A stretch of 64,000 nucleotides of DNA from Bacteroidota bacterium (GTDB taxonomy: Bacteria; Bacteroidota; Ignavibacteria; OLB7). Positions within the stretch are counted from its first letter, which is position 1, and each line of letters begins with the position of its first letter. Below, one piece after another: positions 35,810-44,439 of this stretch. The position numbers and the translations under genes are program-made. Location of the stretch: positions 36,569 through 100,568 of the forward strand of contig JAFDZV010000027.1 of assembly GCA_018266795.1 (NCBI GenBank), read 5' to 3'. Below the pieces are notes generated by a model, which ran no database searches, had not been told where the DNA came from, and saw only the letters and a list, made by a program, of their open reading frames with translations.

Positions 35810-36634
35810 ATGTCATTACGTGAACAGATGGCGGCTGCGGCCGATGTTATTCGTGCTCGAGCCGGAAGCGACTTCGCCCCTGAGGCCGGAATTATTCTGG
35901 GCACGGGGCTTGGGCACCTTGCGGACGAGATCGCACGGGTTGCGGTAATCGAGTACGCCGATATTCCCGGCTTCCCGCTTGCAACAGTTGAATCACACTC
36001 GGGGCGTTTGATAGTCGGGCACCTTGGAGGGAAGGCGGTGGTGGCGATGCAGGGGCGCTTCCACTACTACGAAGGGTATTCGATGGGGCAGATCACCTTC
36101 CCCGTGCGTGTGATGCATGAGCTCGGAGCCGGAACGCTGCTTGTATCCAATGCATGCGGCGGGATGAATCCGCTCTTCCGGCGCGGCGATCTGATGGTGA
36201 TCGAAGATCATATCAATCTGCTTGGTGACAACCCGCTGATTGGACCGAACGACGAAACGCTCGGGCCGAGATTTCCGGACATGTCCGAACCATACAGCCA
36301 CCGGTTGATTGCTCTGGCCGAGGAAGTTGCCATGGCAAATGCGATACGGCTGTTGAAGGGGACGTACGTGGCGGTGGCGGGGCCGTCGCTGGAGACGCGT
36401 GCCGAGTATCGCTTCCTTCGTGCGATTGGCGCCGACGCCGTTGGTATGAGCACAGTGCCGGAAGTGATCGTTGCCCGTCATATGAGCATGAACGTGCTGG
36501 GGATTTCGATCATTACGGACGAATGTTTCCCGGACAGTCTTGCTCCCGTGAACGTTGCCGATATCATCGCAGCGGCGAATCGTGCGGAGCCGGCAATGGC
36601 ACGCATCATGGCAGGCGTGATCGAGCGGATGTGA
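35810..36634 (+). CDS. Purine nucleoside phosphorylase
   Basis: A 274-residue trimeric-type purine nucleoside phosphorylase (PNP/MTAP family), cleaving inosine/guanosine with phosphate. Motifs are ILGTGLG (30-35) and the phosphate-binding [31 protein letters not shown], the catalytic NACGGMNP and the base-binding [32 protein letters not shown] end (read here as [12 protein letters not shown]). The ATG at 35810 starts the conserved [16 protein letters not shown]; the frame opens 168 bp earlier but that part looks like a leader region. It is a stand-alone gene. Confidence 0.95.
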   Translation: MSLREQMAAAADVIRARAGSDFAPEAGIILGTGLGHLADEIARVAVIEYADIPGFPLATVESHSGRLIVGHLGGKAVVAMQGRFHYYEGYSMGQITFPVRVMHELGAGTLLVSNACGGMNPLFRRGDLMVIEDHINLLGDNPLIGPNDETLGPRFPDMSEPYSHRLIALAEEVAMANAIRLLKGTYVAVAGPSLETRAEYRFLRAIGADAVGMSTVPEVIVARHMSMNVLGISIITDECFPDSLAPVNVADIIAAANRAEPAMARIMAGVIERM

Positions 36635-36794
36635 TGCCATTCATGCCGCACGCTGCCGGAGCTACGCTGCGTGACACGGTTCCGGCCCGTGGACAACCTG
36701 ATAATTCCGGGCTTCGCCGTCCGATGTTGCGAACACATCACACGATTCATTCCCCGGCAGAGACCGGAGGCGCGATAATCCGGACATCCGGAAG

Positions 36795-36815
36795 ACAATC
36801 GCTTGAAGCGATTGT
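36795..36815. repeat. Perfect 21-bp inverted repeat, possible operator
   Basis: ACAATCGCTT-G-AAGCGATTGT, two 10-bp arms around one base, about 70 bp upstream of the candidate promoter at 36886. There is no T run, so a regulator-binding site is more likely than a terminator. Confidence 0.45.
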
Positions 36816-36885
36816 TGATAATACTTCGAATACCGCCACGTACCGCAGTTGCTGCTTCCCACGCGTGTCCAGATAACGGATCGAT

Positions 36886-36920
36886 AACTTGGTAACGCTT
36901 GCCGCAGCGGCCTAAGTTTG
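36886..36920 (+). promoter_or_regulatory. Candidate promoter of first beta-helix unit
   Basis: AACTTGGT (36886-36893) then, after 19 bp, TAAGTTTG (36913-36920), followed by C and GCCCGA. The TTG to TA spacing is 21 bp. The same box order, spacing and downstream GCCCGA occur at 42201-42242 upstream of the second beta-helix gene. Confidence 0.6.
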
Positions 36921-37099
36921 CGCCCGAACTGCCGAGCGGCCGGGCTCCACACGCAACTCACGACGCATCTCGTGCGGTTCTCTCCTGTTGGATTCCTACC
37001 AAAGACTTCCCGGTCGCGCCACTCTAACACGTAAGGCGGAGGCATCGGAGCAATTCGATACCTGCTCTGATACTGAAGCATTCATAACGTGAACAATTG

Positions 37100-37339
37100 A
37101 TGCGGCGCCCAATGCAGAGCACACGCAAGAAAGTTACGAGTGACTATTCACGAGAAACCGAGCGACAGATAGAGGGCTTGCTGGCTGAGCTGTACGACGT
37201 ATTGCAGATCCGAAAGCCGGATGACCTGTACGGTTCCATCGTGATCGAGACGAAGTATCAGAATGGCCAGCCGGTTGGGCAGGTTGACGTACTGATCCGG
37301 TACGTGATGAAGCGGGAGCGGGATTCGAGGACAACATAG
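37100..37339 (+). CDS. Small basic protein of unknown function
   Basis: A 79-residue frame (ATG 37100; another ATG at 37112). The composition is protein-like: a charged helix (SRETERQIEGLLAELYDVLQ) and then strands (DLYGSIVIETKYQNGQPVGQVDVLIRYVMK). The strand part weakly recalls the YezD/DUF2292 type, but I do not claim membership. It lies downstream of the candidate promoter and just upstream of the conserved leader element, which ends in a terminator, so it may be the first gene of the unit. Confidence 0.45.
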   Translation: MRRPMQSTRKKVTSDYSRETERQIEGLLAELYDVLQIRKPDDLYGSIVIETKYQNGQPVGQVDVLIRYVMKRERDSRTT

Positions 37340-37412
37340 ACAGAGTCGATATGTCAGGACACGCCTCGCCGCCGTTGAGCGGTGTGGTTTGAACATAGAT
37401 CGACTGGAGCTA

Positions 37413-37436
37413 GGGAGCGTTGCGCACTGCAAGCCC
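37413..37436 (+). promoter_or_regulatory. Conserved 24-nt leader element, copy 1
   Basis: Begins GGGAGCGTTGCGCAC and runs into AAGCCC, the left arm of the terminator that follows. It matches a segment at 42354-42377 at 21 of 24 positions. Both copies precede a beta-helix gene. Confidence 0.55.
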
Positions 37437-37487
37437 TGATGCGAGAGCCGGGTTCAACCGAGAACCCCTCCGCAGCAGGGCTTTTTT
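37431..37487 (+). terminator. Terminator/attenuator ahead of the first beta-helix gene
   Basis: AAGCCCTGATGCG (37431-37443) pairs with CGCAGCAGGGCTT (37471-37483), one mismatch, followed by a T run to 37487. An inner hairpin GGGTTC/GAACCC lies at 37450-37467. It stands 166 bp upstream of the next ATG, so it either ends the small upstream gene or attenuates the beta-helix gene. Confidence 0.7.
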
Positions 37488-37652
37488 GTTGCGCGTCCCC
37501 AATGGACACAGAAGGACTATCGGCAAAGCGAACATCGGTGCTGCGGCTTGCGCGATCATACGCGCACGTGGCGGGGCCGGTGATCGATGTTGCCCGCCGA
37601 GGAGGCAGGGCGGCAACGTTTCAGTATCACAACTTCAATCTCTGGAGAACTC

Positions 37653-39437
37653 ATGAGGTACACATCGATTGTACTTGTTGTCGTGGCTCTGCTGGGCCTG
37701 GCTGCGGCGGCGAATGCACAGATCGTGCCGGGTGCAGTGGCGCTTCCCGACTCGATCACCGGAACCCGCATCCTTTCTGCGGATTCGGTCTACCAGCTCG
37801 TAAATACAGTGAAGGTTGGACCCGGAGCGCTCATCTCGATTCCTCCCGGTACGGTTATCTACGGCAACGCCAATGGCGTCCGTTCCTGTCTGCAGATCGA
37901 GCGTGGCGGCAAGATCTACGCGCGTGGAACCCCCACGGCTCCGATCATCTTCACCTCCGCAAAGCCGCAGGGGCAGCGCGCCCCGGGCGACTGGGGTGGT
38001 GTGATCCTTCTCGGCCGCGCAAATGTCAATCCGACGGGTGACTCCGCGATCATCGAAGGCGGCACCAACGGCATTTTCGGCGGCACGGACGACGCCGATT
38101 CGAGCGGCGTGATGGAGTATGTCCGTATCGAGTACGGCGGTCTTGCATTCGCAGTGGACAACGAGATCAACGGTCTCACATTCGGCGGCGTGGGCAACCG
38201 CACGGTGATCGATCATATCCAGTGCAGCTATACCAACGACGACAGCTTCGAGTGGTTCGGTGGTACGGTGAACTGCAAGTACCTGATCGCCTTCGCCGGT
38301 GTTGATGACGACATCGACACGGACAACGGATTCCGCGGCCATCTGCAGTTCATCTTCGCCTTCCGCGATTCGCTGGAGAGCGATCTCTCCGCAAGCAGCT
38401 CCTCGAACGGCTTCGAGGCCGACAACGACGCCACCGGCTCGGCCAATACGCCGATCTCCAAGCCGATCGTATCCAACGCCACGATGGTTGGTCCGTTCCG
38501 CGACACGAACGAGGCCACGTGGGGTCAGGACTTTGCGCGCGGCGCACATATCCGCCGCAACACGGACTACGGCATCTTCAACACCGTGATCACCGGCTGG
38601 CCGGAGATCCGCATCGACGGCACCGGCGAGAATCCGGCATGCCCGCAGAACACGGACCTCGTGTTCGAGAACGTTGTGATCACCGGCAAGACCACCGAGA
38701 TCTTTGCGGCTGCTGGTGCAAACCAGGCAACGTGCGATCAGTGGTTCGACTGTGCAGGTGCAAGCAACACGCGTGCGGGCAATCATTCCGCCTCGATGCT
38801 CACGGCCGTTACACAGGCCAATCTGCACAATCCGGATCCGCGTCCGCTGCCGGGCTCCCCGGTTGCAACCGGAACTTCGTTCACGAACACGCTGCTGACA
38901 GGAAACAACTTCACGTTCACGAACGTGCCGTACAAGGGCGCCTTCGACCCGGCGGTGGCTCGTGACCAGCAGTGGGACATGCCGTGGAGCAACTACGATC
39001 CGCAGATCACCACCTACGTGAAGCTTCGTCAGGGCTGGAACCTGGTGGGCCTTGCAAACACGCCGGCCAACAACGACAAGAACGTGGTGTTCCCGAACAA
39101 CGGTTCCAATGCCTTCCGCTACAACAACGGCTACACCGTCGACAACACGCTTGACGCGGGCGTTGGATACTGGGTGCTGCTGAACGACAACGCAACAGTG
39201 GAGCAGACCGGAGCCACGGTCAGCCTTCCGCGTACGGTGAGCGTGCAGGCCGGCTGGAACCTGGTGTGCACGGGCGCCAGCGTTCCCGCAACGGTCGCCA
39301 ACACGACGGCCACGGGCACGCATGTCAACAGCGTCTTCGGCTTCAACAACGGCTACACGACCGCAACCACGCTCGAGCCGGGCAAGGCCTACTGGGTCAA
39401 CGTGACGACCGCCGGTACGCTCACGTTCAATCCGTAA
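37653..39437 (+). CDS. Exported beta-helix protein with C-terminal WNLV/GYWV module, paralog A
   Basis: A 594-residue exported protein. The ATG at 37653 has GGAG 5 bp upstream and starts a signal peptide ending at NAQ. The N-terminal ~400 residues look like a parallel beta-helix (SIPPGTVIYGNANG, LQIERGGKIYARGTPTAPIIFTS, WGGVILLGRANV, VMEYVRIEYGG, FEWFGGTVNCKYLIAF), a family often annotated only as a T9SS or multidrug-transporter-like protein. The last ~145 residues hold two copies of a module (GWNLVGLA...GVGYWVLL and GWNLVCTG...GKAYWVNV) and end in TLTFNP, not a type A T9SS domain. It pairs with the gene at 39488, and the pair is duplicated downstream. Confidence 0.82.
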   Translation: MRYTSIVLVVVALLGLAAAANAQIVPGAVALPDSITGTRILSADSVYQLVNTVKVGPGALISIPPGTVIYGNANGVRSCLQIERGGKIYARGTPTAPIIFTSAKPQGQRAPGDWGGVILLGRANVNPTGDSAIIEGGTNGIFGGTDDADSSGVMEYVRIEYGGLAFAVDNEINGLTFGGVGNRTVIDHIQCSYTNDDSFEWFGGTVNCKYLIAFAGVDDDIDTDNGFRGHLQFIFAFRDSLESDLSASSSSNGFEADNDATGSANTPISKPIVSNATMVGPFRDTNEATWGQDFARGAHIRRNTDYGIFNTVITGWPEIRIDGTGENPACPQNTDLVFENVVITGKTTEIFAAAGANQATCDQWFDCAGASNTRAGNHSASMLTAVTQANLHNPDPRPLPGSPVATGTSFTNTLLTGNNFTFTNVPYKGAFDPAVARDQQWDMPWSNYDPQITTYVKLRQGWNLVGLANTPANNDKNVVFPNNGSNAFRYNNGYTVDNTLDAGVGYWVLLNDNATVEQTGATVSLPRTVSVQAGWNLVCTGASVPATVANTTATGTHVNSVFGFNNGYTTATTLEPGKAYWVNVTTAGTLTFNP

Positions 39438-39487
39438 TCGATGTACAAGCTGGGCACATCTCACAAAACGAAACTCACTCTGACACA

Positions 39488-41815
39488 ATGAACACTCGTA
39501 GATATATCACACGAATCGCGGCGGTGCTTCTGGCCCTCGTCGCCCTGAGCGGCACGACCCACGCTCAGGTAACCTCGGACATCACGCTGATCGTGTCCGA
39601 CAACGGCTCCAGCCGCGACACGCTGCACTGGGGTGTGAACCCCACTGCCACGAACGGCAAGGATGCCAGCCTGGGTGAAGACGAGCAGCCGCCGGCGCCG
39701 CCCGATGGCGTGTTCGATGCCCGTTGGATCAATGTTGGCTCGAGCAGCGACTTCGGCCAGGGCGTCAAGAGAAACTTCCACGCCAACAACGCCGGCCTTC
39801 GCGACACCTTCCGTCTGAAGGTTCAGCCCGGCTCGGGCGGCTACCCGATGACGCTGCGCTGGCCCTCCCTGAGCGGCTACTTCGGCACGGCCTCGCTCCG
39901 CTTCGTGGATGGTGACGGCAATGCCTTCACCGCCGACATGAAGTCGACAACGAGCTTCACGTTCAACAATCCGTCGGCAACGCAGTCCACGATCACGATC
40001 ACGACGTTTCAGCCGTCGGCACCGTCCGCCGGAATCTCCGTCTCGCCGTCTCCGCTGAACTTCGGCATCGTCAACTTCCCGACGCCGGGCAACCGCACGG
40101 ACTCCGTGACGATCTCGAACACTGGTGCAACGAATGTGCGTGTGGACAGCATCCGTACCACCGACACGCATTTCGTGGTGGCCACGCCGCCAACCTTCCC
40201 GCAGACGCTTGCTCCGGGCGCCTCCATCAAGGTCGGCATTCAGTTCTCCGCACCGGCTACGGGCTCGTTCACGGGCACGCTCCGCGTGTATCACGATCAG
40301 GCCGGTTCGCCTGCGAACGTTGGCCTCAATGCCGTTACCTCCAGCGGCGAGGGCATCTATCTCCTGACGGCAACGCGTCGCGTGATGGACAACAGCAACG
40401 GCGTCTACAGTGATTACATCGGCTTCAAGTACAGCGGCGGCACTCCGGTGCAGGGTCTCCAGTTCAAGGTGAACGTTCCGAATACGGTATTGAAGGTGAA
40501 GAAGGTGGAGCTTGGCCCATCGATCACCAATCCCGCCAACTGGAACTTCGACTACGAGCTGATCAATGCCTCCAGCGGTGCCGAGGCTCGCATCATCCTG
40601 TATGGACAGGATACCACGATCAACTTCCCGGCTGGTACCTACGACAGCCTGTTCCGCATCCGCTACGACGTGAAGGACATCAAGGTGTGCGACGGCGCTC
40701 CGGGCGGTGATACGGTGCTTGCTCTGATGTACCTCAGCGATCCTCAGTCCGTTCTCGCCACCAGCGAGGGGCTGAGCGCCAACGTTGGCATCGACGCCAA
40801 CCGCGACACCACCAGCTACGGCGTGTACAACAGCTCTTCGCGCGGCGACGTGAACTGCGACGACCGCGTGGATGTTCTGGACATTCTCGAGATGATCGAC
40901 GTTGTGCTGGGTCGCAAGACGTTCGCAACGTGGCAGATGAATCGCGCCGATCTGGCCCCGTGGAGCCCGACATGGACTCCCTCGGGCGTGCAGGTCTTCA
41001 GCGATGCCAACAACTACGGCGACGGCCATCTGAACGTTCAGGACGTGGTGCTGGTTGCGAATGCCATCCTCAACGAGGCATGGCCTGACGGTCTGCAGCT
41101 CTTCAAGGCCGACGGCGGCGATATCACGGTTGTTCCGGCCGGGAGCCCGGCTCCGGGCATGTCCATCTACGACGTGAAGTTCCTCTATACGATCGCCCAC
41201 AACGGCATCGACGTTCAGATGGACAACGTGGTTCCGGTGAAGGGTATTCAGATGAAGCTCAAGGCTGCCGACGCACCGGCCGATCTCGATGTGAAGCTGA
41301 GCGCGATCGCTGCCCAGAACTTCACCGTGCAGAAGAAGGTTGTCGACGGCGAGATCCGCATCCTGATCTACTCGCTCTCCGGCGACGCGATCGGCGCAGG
41401 CAATAACCTGCTGATGCAGATGCCGTACAACGTCACCAACCCGAACGGCTTCGGCGTGATCGAGCCGATCATCGCCGGTGGTCAGAACAACGAGGGGCTG
41501 AAGGTGGAATACGAGATCGTGAACGTGGCTGCCGTCGATCGCGAGCTTGCCGCATCGTTCTCGCTGAATGCCCTTCCGAATCCGACGAAGGACATGACCA
41601 CGATCAGCTATTCCCTGAAGAGCGCTGCCAGCGTGTCGCTCATCGTTACCGATGCGAAGGGCGCACAGGTTGCACGCATTCTTCAGAGCGTTCCGCAGGA
41701 GGCCGGTTCGCACACGGCCGAGTTCGACGGAAGCCAGCTTGCAGCCGGCACCTACTTCTGTACGCTGACGGCCAACGGCACGTCGGTGACGCAGCGGGTG
41801 ACGATTGTTCACTAG
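39488..41815 (+). CDS. T9SS protein with HYDIN-like, cohesin-like and dockerin-like domains
   Basis: A 775-residue secreted protein starting at the ATG at 39488 (signal ending near THAQ). The N-terminal ~160 residues (VSDNGSSRDTLHWG... PPAPPDGVFDARWINVGSS) are shared with the gene at 44440. Next come an HYDIN/ASPM-type beta-sandwich (FGIVNFPTPGNRTDSVTISNTG), a cohesin-like domain (GVYSDYIGFKYSGGTPVQGLQFKV) and two dockerin-type calcium-binding repeats at ~452-525 (GDVNCDDRVDVLDILEMIDVVL; NYGDGHLNVQDVVLVANAIL). A second cohesin-like stretch follows. The C-terminus (NALPNPTKDMTTISY... AAGTYFCTL) is a T9SS type A domain. It starts 50 bp after the beta-helix gene, so the two are co-transcribed. 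Confidence 0.86.
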   Translation: MNTRRYITRIAAVLLALVALSGTTHAQVTSDITLIVSDNGSSRDTLHWGVNPTATNGKDASLGEDEQPPAPPDGVFDARWINVGSSSDFGQGVKRNFHANNAGLRDTFRLKVQPGSGGYPMTLRWPSLSGYFGTASLRFVDGDGNAFTADMKSTTSFTFNNPSATQSTITITTFQPSAPSAGISVSPSPLNFGIVNFPTPGNRTDSVTISNTGATNVRVDSIRTTDTHFVVATPPTFPQTLAPGASIKVGIQFSAPATGSFTGTLRVYHDQAGSPANVGLNAVTSSGEGIYLLTATRRVMDNSNGVYSDYIGFKYSGGTPVQGLQFKVNVPNTVLKVKKVELGPSITNPANWNFDYELINASSGAEARIILYGQDTTINFPAGTYDSLFRIRYDVKDIKVCDGAPGGDTVLALMYLSDPQSVLATSEGLSANVGIDANRDTTSYGVYNSSSRGDVNCDDRVDVLDILEMIDVVLGRKTFATWQMNRADLAPWSPTWTPSGVQVFSDANNYGDGHLNVQDVVLVANAILNEAWPDGLQLFKADGGDITVVPAGSPAPGMSIYDVKFLYTIAHNGIDVQMDNVVPVKGIQMKLKAADAPADLDVKLSAIAAQNFTVQKKVVDGEIRILIYSLSGDAIGAGNNLLMQMPYNVTNPNGFGVIEPIIAGGQNNEGLKVEYEIVNVAAVDRELAASFSLNALPNPTKDMTTISYSLKSAASVSLIVTDAKGAQVARILQSVPQEAGSHTAEFDGSQLAAGTYFCTLTANGTSVTQRVTIVH

Positions 41816-41888
41816 GCAACTACTCGATAGAGGATGAGTACAACTCCGGCGGCGCCCGCTGCCGGACAACGGAGGGAGGAGGAGTTAC

Positions 41889-41933
41889 CATGGCTGCCGG
41901 AGCGATCAACGATGATCGTTCCCGGCAGCCATG
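41889..41933 (+). terminator. Long hairpin after the cohesin/dockerin gene
   Basis: CATGGCTGCCGG (41889-41900) pairs with CCGGCAGCCATG (41922-41933), and the inner GCGATCA/TGATCGT continues the stem with one G-T pair. There is no T run, so it may terminate weakly or stabilise the transcript end. Confidence 0.55.
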
Positions 41934-42200
41934 CCTCGTTCATACAGGTGCGGAATGATGTTCTACAATTCGTTGAACGATATCAGCCGCTTTTGGCCGA
42001 GCGCGAGCAGATGGCTCCGCCCTACTGTGTTATCGGAGAGAAGACGCTAGGAGATGCCTGGTGCAGAGGGTTCATTCGTCGAAACGAGGTTGTTGAAAGC
42101 CGCTCCATCCCTGTGCCGAGCAGCGGCGTACTGCCGCCAAAGGCCCATGTTTGCGGCGTTTCGGGGAGATGGCTGCCCGAAGCCGACGTAAGCAAAACGT

Positions 42201-42235
42201 AACTTGGTTGCGCGTCGATGCGGGGTCTATGTTTG
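42201..42235 (+). promoter_or_regulatory. Candidate promoter of second beta-helix unit
   Basis: AACTTGGT (42201-42208), then TATGTTTG (42228-42235), then T and GCCCGA. The boxes and their 27-bp offset match the promoter at 36886. Confidence 0.6.
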
Positions 42236-42353
42236 TGCCCGATCGACATGAACCGGCATGAAGCGCCGCTCACCCAACGGCACTTCAGCACGGCGATCTC
42301 CCCCTTCTTCCCGCTGCATATCCGCGCGGGTGATGCCGACAACCGATCCGTAC

Positions 42354-42377
42354 GGGAGCGTTGTGCACAACAAGCCC
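42354..42377 (+). promoter_or_regulatory. Conserved 24-nt leader element, copy 2
   Basis: Begins GGGAGCGTTGTGCAC and ends in AAGCCC, the left arm of the terminator. GTTGTGCACAAC is itself a perfect 12-bp palindrome in this copy. It matches copy 1 at 21 of 24 positions and lies about 115 bp downstream of the matching promoter. Confidence 0.55.
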
Positions 42378-42425
42378 CGTTGAGAGCAAGCATGCCCTGC
42401 CATGCATTCTCTCAACGGGGCTTTT
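42372..42425 (+). terminator. Strong terminator/attenuator ahead of the second beta-helix gene
   Basis: A 15-bp perfect stem, AAGCCCCGTTGAGAG (42372-42386) with CTCTCAACGGGGCTT (42409-42423), followed by TT; the loop holds a smaller GCATG/CATGC hairpin. It lies between the candidate promoter and the ATG at 42548, about 120 bp before it, with no gene between, which favours attenuation or a separate small RNA. Confidence 0.8.
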
Positions 42426-42547
42426 CGCATTCCCATCTGCCGACACGCGGCATCCAATCCCTGCTCCGATGAACGACGTGCCTGCGTCGAGGACCCGTTG
42501 AACTACTCCGACATCGCAGAATGTTCAACGGTATGCCGAGAACTCTA

Positions 42548-44380
42548 ATGATCCTGACCAACACGATGCCCAGCCTGGGATGCATAACCGTGGTTCGCAG
42601 TGCCGCGATGCTGTTGCTGCTGTGCGCCGGCATGGCGGCATCGGCCGGCAGCGCCAGGGGGCAGTTGGTTCCCGGAGCCATTGCGTTGCCCGATACCATT
42701 GCGGGCGTACGAACGCTCTCCGCGGATACGGCATACCAGATGGTGAACACGGTGCGTGTGGTTTCGGGCGGGCTGCTCACGATCCCGCCGGGAACGTTGA
42801 TCTACGGAAACCGCCAGGGGCTGCGATCCTGCCTGCAGGTGGAACGTGGTGGGCTGATCTACGCGCGCGGCACGGCGGCGAGGCCCATTGTTTTCACGTC
42901 ACCAAATCCACAGACGCTTCGGGCATCTGGGGAGTGGCTCGGGATCATCCTGCTTGGGCGGGCCGTGATCAACTCTCCGGGCGGCACTGCCACGCTCCCG
43001 GGAGGGACGGGAGCAGTGTATGGCGGCAACAACGATGCGGACTCGACCGGAGTCCTCTCCTACGTTCGGATAGAGTACGCCGGCGGTGATCTGGGCGGTG
43101 GGCTCAGGAGCAATGGCCTGACAATGGCGGGCGTAGGAAACAGAACGGTGATCGATGCCGTGCAGGTGAGCTACAGCGGTGAGGACTCCTTCGAATGGTT
43201 CGGCGGTGCAGTGAACGCGGAGCATCTGATTTCGTTCGCCTGCGTGGACGACGACTTCCAGACGAACAACGGATACCGCGGACGCGGGCAGTTCTTCTTC
43301 GGCATGCGTGATTCCACACTTGCCGATCCCGGCATCTCGAACGGCCTGGAGGCCTACAACGACGCAGCCGGAACGGCTGCAACGCCGCTCTCGCGGCCGG
43401 TGATATCGAATGCAACGCTGGCCGGCCCCTTTCGCAGCGACACGCAGGCAACGGGCTTCTTCGGAAGCGGAGGGATGTGGACGGCCAACACGCGTTACGG
43501 TCTGTGCAACTCCGTGATCGTTGGATGGCAGGAAGGCATTCGCCTGGACGGGCTCGGCATCGCTGCGATCCCGCCGGCGTGCCCGCAGCCGGCCGATCTG
43601 AAGCTTCGGACAACGGCCATCGGCGGCCAGCGCCCGATATGGGCGGCGAACGGGGTGCAGGGGCCCGCGGCCTTCGGCTGGTTCAACTGTGCGCCCGCAG
43701 TGAATGCGAACCCCGGCAATCATCCGCTGGTTGGTCTGGTTGCGGTGACGCAATCGGACATCGAGCATCCCGACCCCAGGCCGATTCCCGGCACGCCGGC
43801 GGCAGCCGGCACGGACTTTACCGATCCGATGCTGGCGGGAGCAAACAACTTCGCGTTCATGCCCACCGCCTACAAGGGAGCCTTCGATCCCGCACTCGCC
43901 AGGAATCGCCAGTGGGACACGACGTGGACGGACTATCGTCCGAACCGGACGGCGTACGTGATGTATCACGCCGGCTGGAATCTGGTGGCGCTTGCAAACG
44001 CGCCGGCGAACGCCTCGCGCGATTCCGTGTTCGCTCATGCGGCATCGTCGCTCTTCAAGTTCTCGAACGGCTATGTGGTGGACTCGCTGTTGCGCGATGG
44101 CATCGGCTACTGGCTTCAACTGGCCCAGGGTGGCATGGTGCAGCAGGTGGGGACGGCCGTTACGCTTCCGCGCACGGTGAATGTGGTGCCCGGTTGGAAT
44201 CTGGTTGCCTCGGGAGCCAGCGTCTCCGCGCCGGCCGCGAACGTCACGGTCTCCGGAACGATTCTCGCATCCGGTTTCTTCGGTTACGACAACGGTTATA
44301 CGGTGGCCACGGCAATAGAGCCGGGACGAGCCTACTGGGTGAAGTCTCTCGGGACCGGAACACTCACGTTCAATCCATGA
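42548..44380 (+). CDS. Exported beta-helix protein with C-terminal WNLV/GYWV module, paralog B
   Basis: A 610-residue paralog of the gene at 37653 (shared IPPGTxIYGN, RSCLQVERGG, IYARGT, IVFTS, ILLGRA, DADSTGV, YVRIEYAGG, SFEWFGGAVN). The ATG at 42548 is preferred because its context (GAGAACTCTA-ATG) parallels the paralog's; in-frame ATGs at 42521 and 42533 are alternatives. The C-terminus again has two WNLV...GYW modules and ends in TLTFNP. Beta-helix folds bind surfaces or sugars; no function is proven. It forms a pair with the gene at 44440, like its paralog with the gene at 39488. Confidence 0.82.
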   Translation: MILTNTMPSLGCITVVRSAAMLLLLCAGMAASAGSARGQLVPGAIALPDTIAGVRTLSADTAYQMVNTVRVVSGGLLTIPPGTLIYGNRQGLRSCLQVERGGLIYARGTAARPIVFTSPNPQTLRASGEWLGIILLGRAVINSPGGTATLPGGTGAVYGGNNDADSTGVLSYVRIEYAGGDLGGGLRSNGLTMAGVGNRTVIDAVQVSYSGEDSFEWFGGAVNAEHLISFACVDDDFQTNNGYRGRGQFFFGMRDSTLADPGISNGLEAYNDAAGTAATPLSRPVISNATLAGPFRSDTQATGFFGSGGMWTANTRYGLCNSVIVGWQEGIRLDGLGIAAIPPACPQPADLKLRTTAIGGQRPIWAANGVQGPAAFGWFNCAPAVNANPGNHPLVGLVAVTQSDIEHPDPRPIPGTPAAAGTDFTDPMLAGANNFAFMPTAYKGAFDPALARNRQWDTTWTDYRPNRTAYVMYHAGWNLVALANAPANASRDSVFAHAASSLFKFSNGYVVDSLLRDGIGYWLQLAQGGMVQQVGTAVTLPRTVNVVPGWNLVASGASVSAPAANVTVSGTILASGFFGYDNGYTVATAIEPGRAYWVKSLGTGTLTFNP

Positions 44381-44439
44381 CGTATGGAGCTGGACACGGC
44401 AACACAATCTCTCATCAACTGAACGCAGCGTCACAACCC

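Larger units (their letters stand above)
36635..37099. other. 465-bp intergenic region with a palindrome and a promoter
   Basis: No protein-like frame. It holds a perfect 21-bp dyad at 36795-36815 and a promoter at 36886-36920 (both listed). The rest shows nothing recognised. Confidence 0.5.
41816..42547. other. 732-bp region with hairpin, promoter and leader
   Basis: No gene is supported. A 122-codon frame at 41834-42202 begins inside an inverted repeat and is probably chance. The region holds a hairpin (41889-41933), a promoter (42201-42235) and a leader element with terminator (42354-42425), all listed. Confidence 0.55.

Noticed and set aside
37450..37467. GGGTTC...GAACCC, T-arm-like
   Set aside because: Loop and neighbours do not fit a tRNA; it is a hairpin nested in a terminator.
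41834..42202. 122-codon open frame after the cohesin/dockerin gene
   Set aside because: It starts inside a long inverted repeat, has no ribosome binding site and no family-like composition; probably chance in GC-rich DNA.
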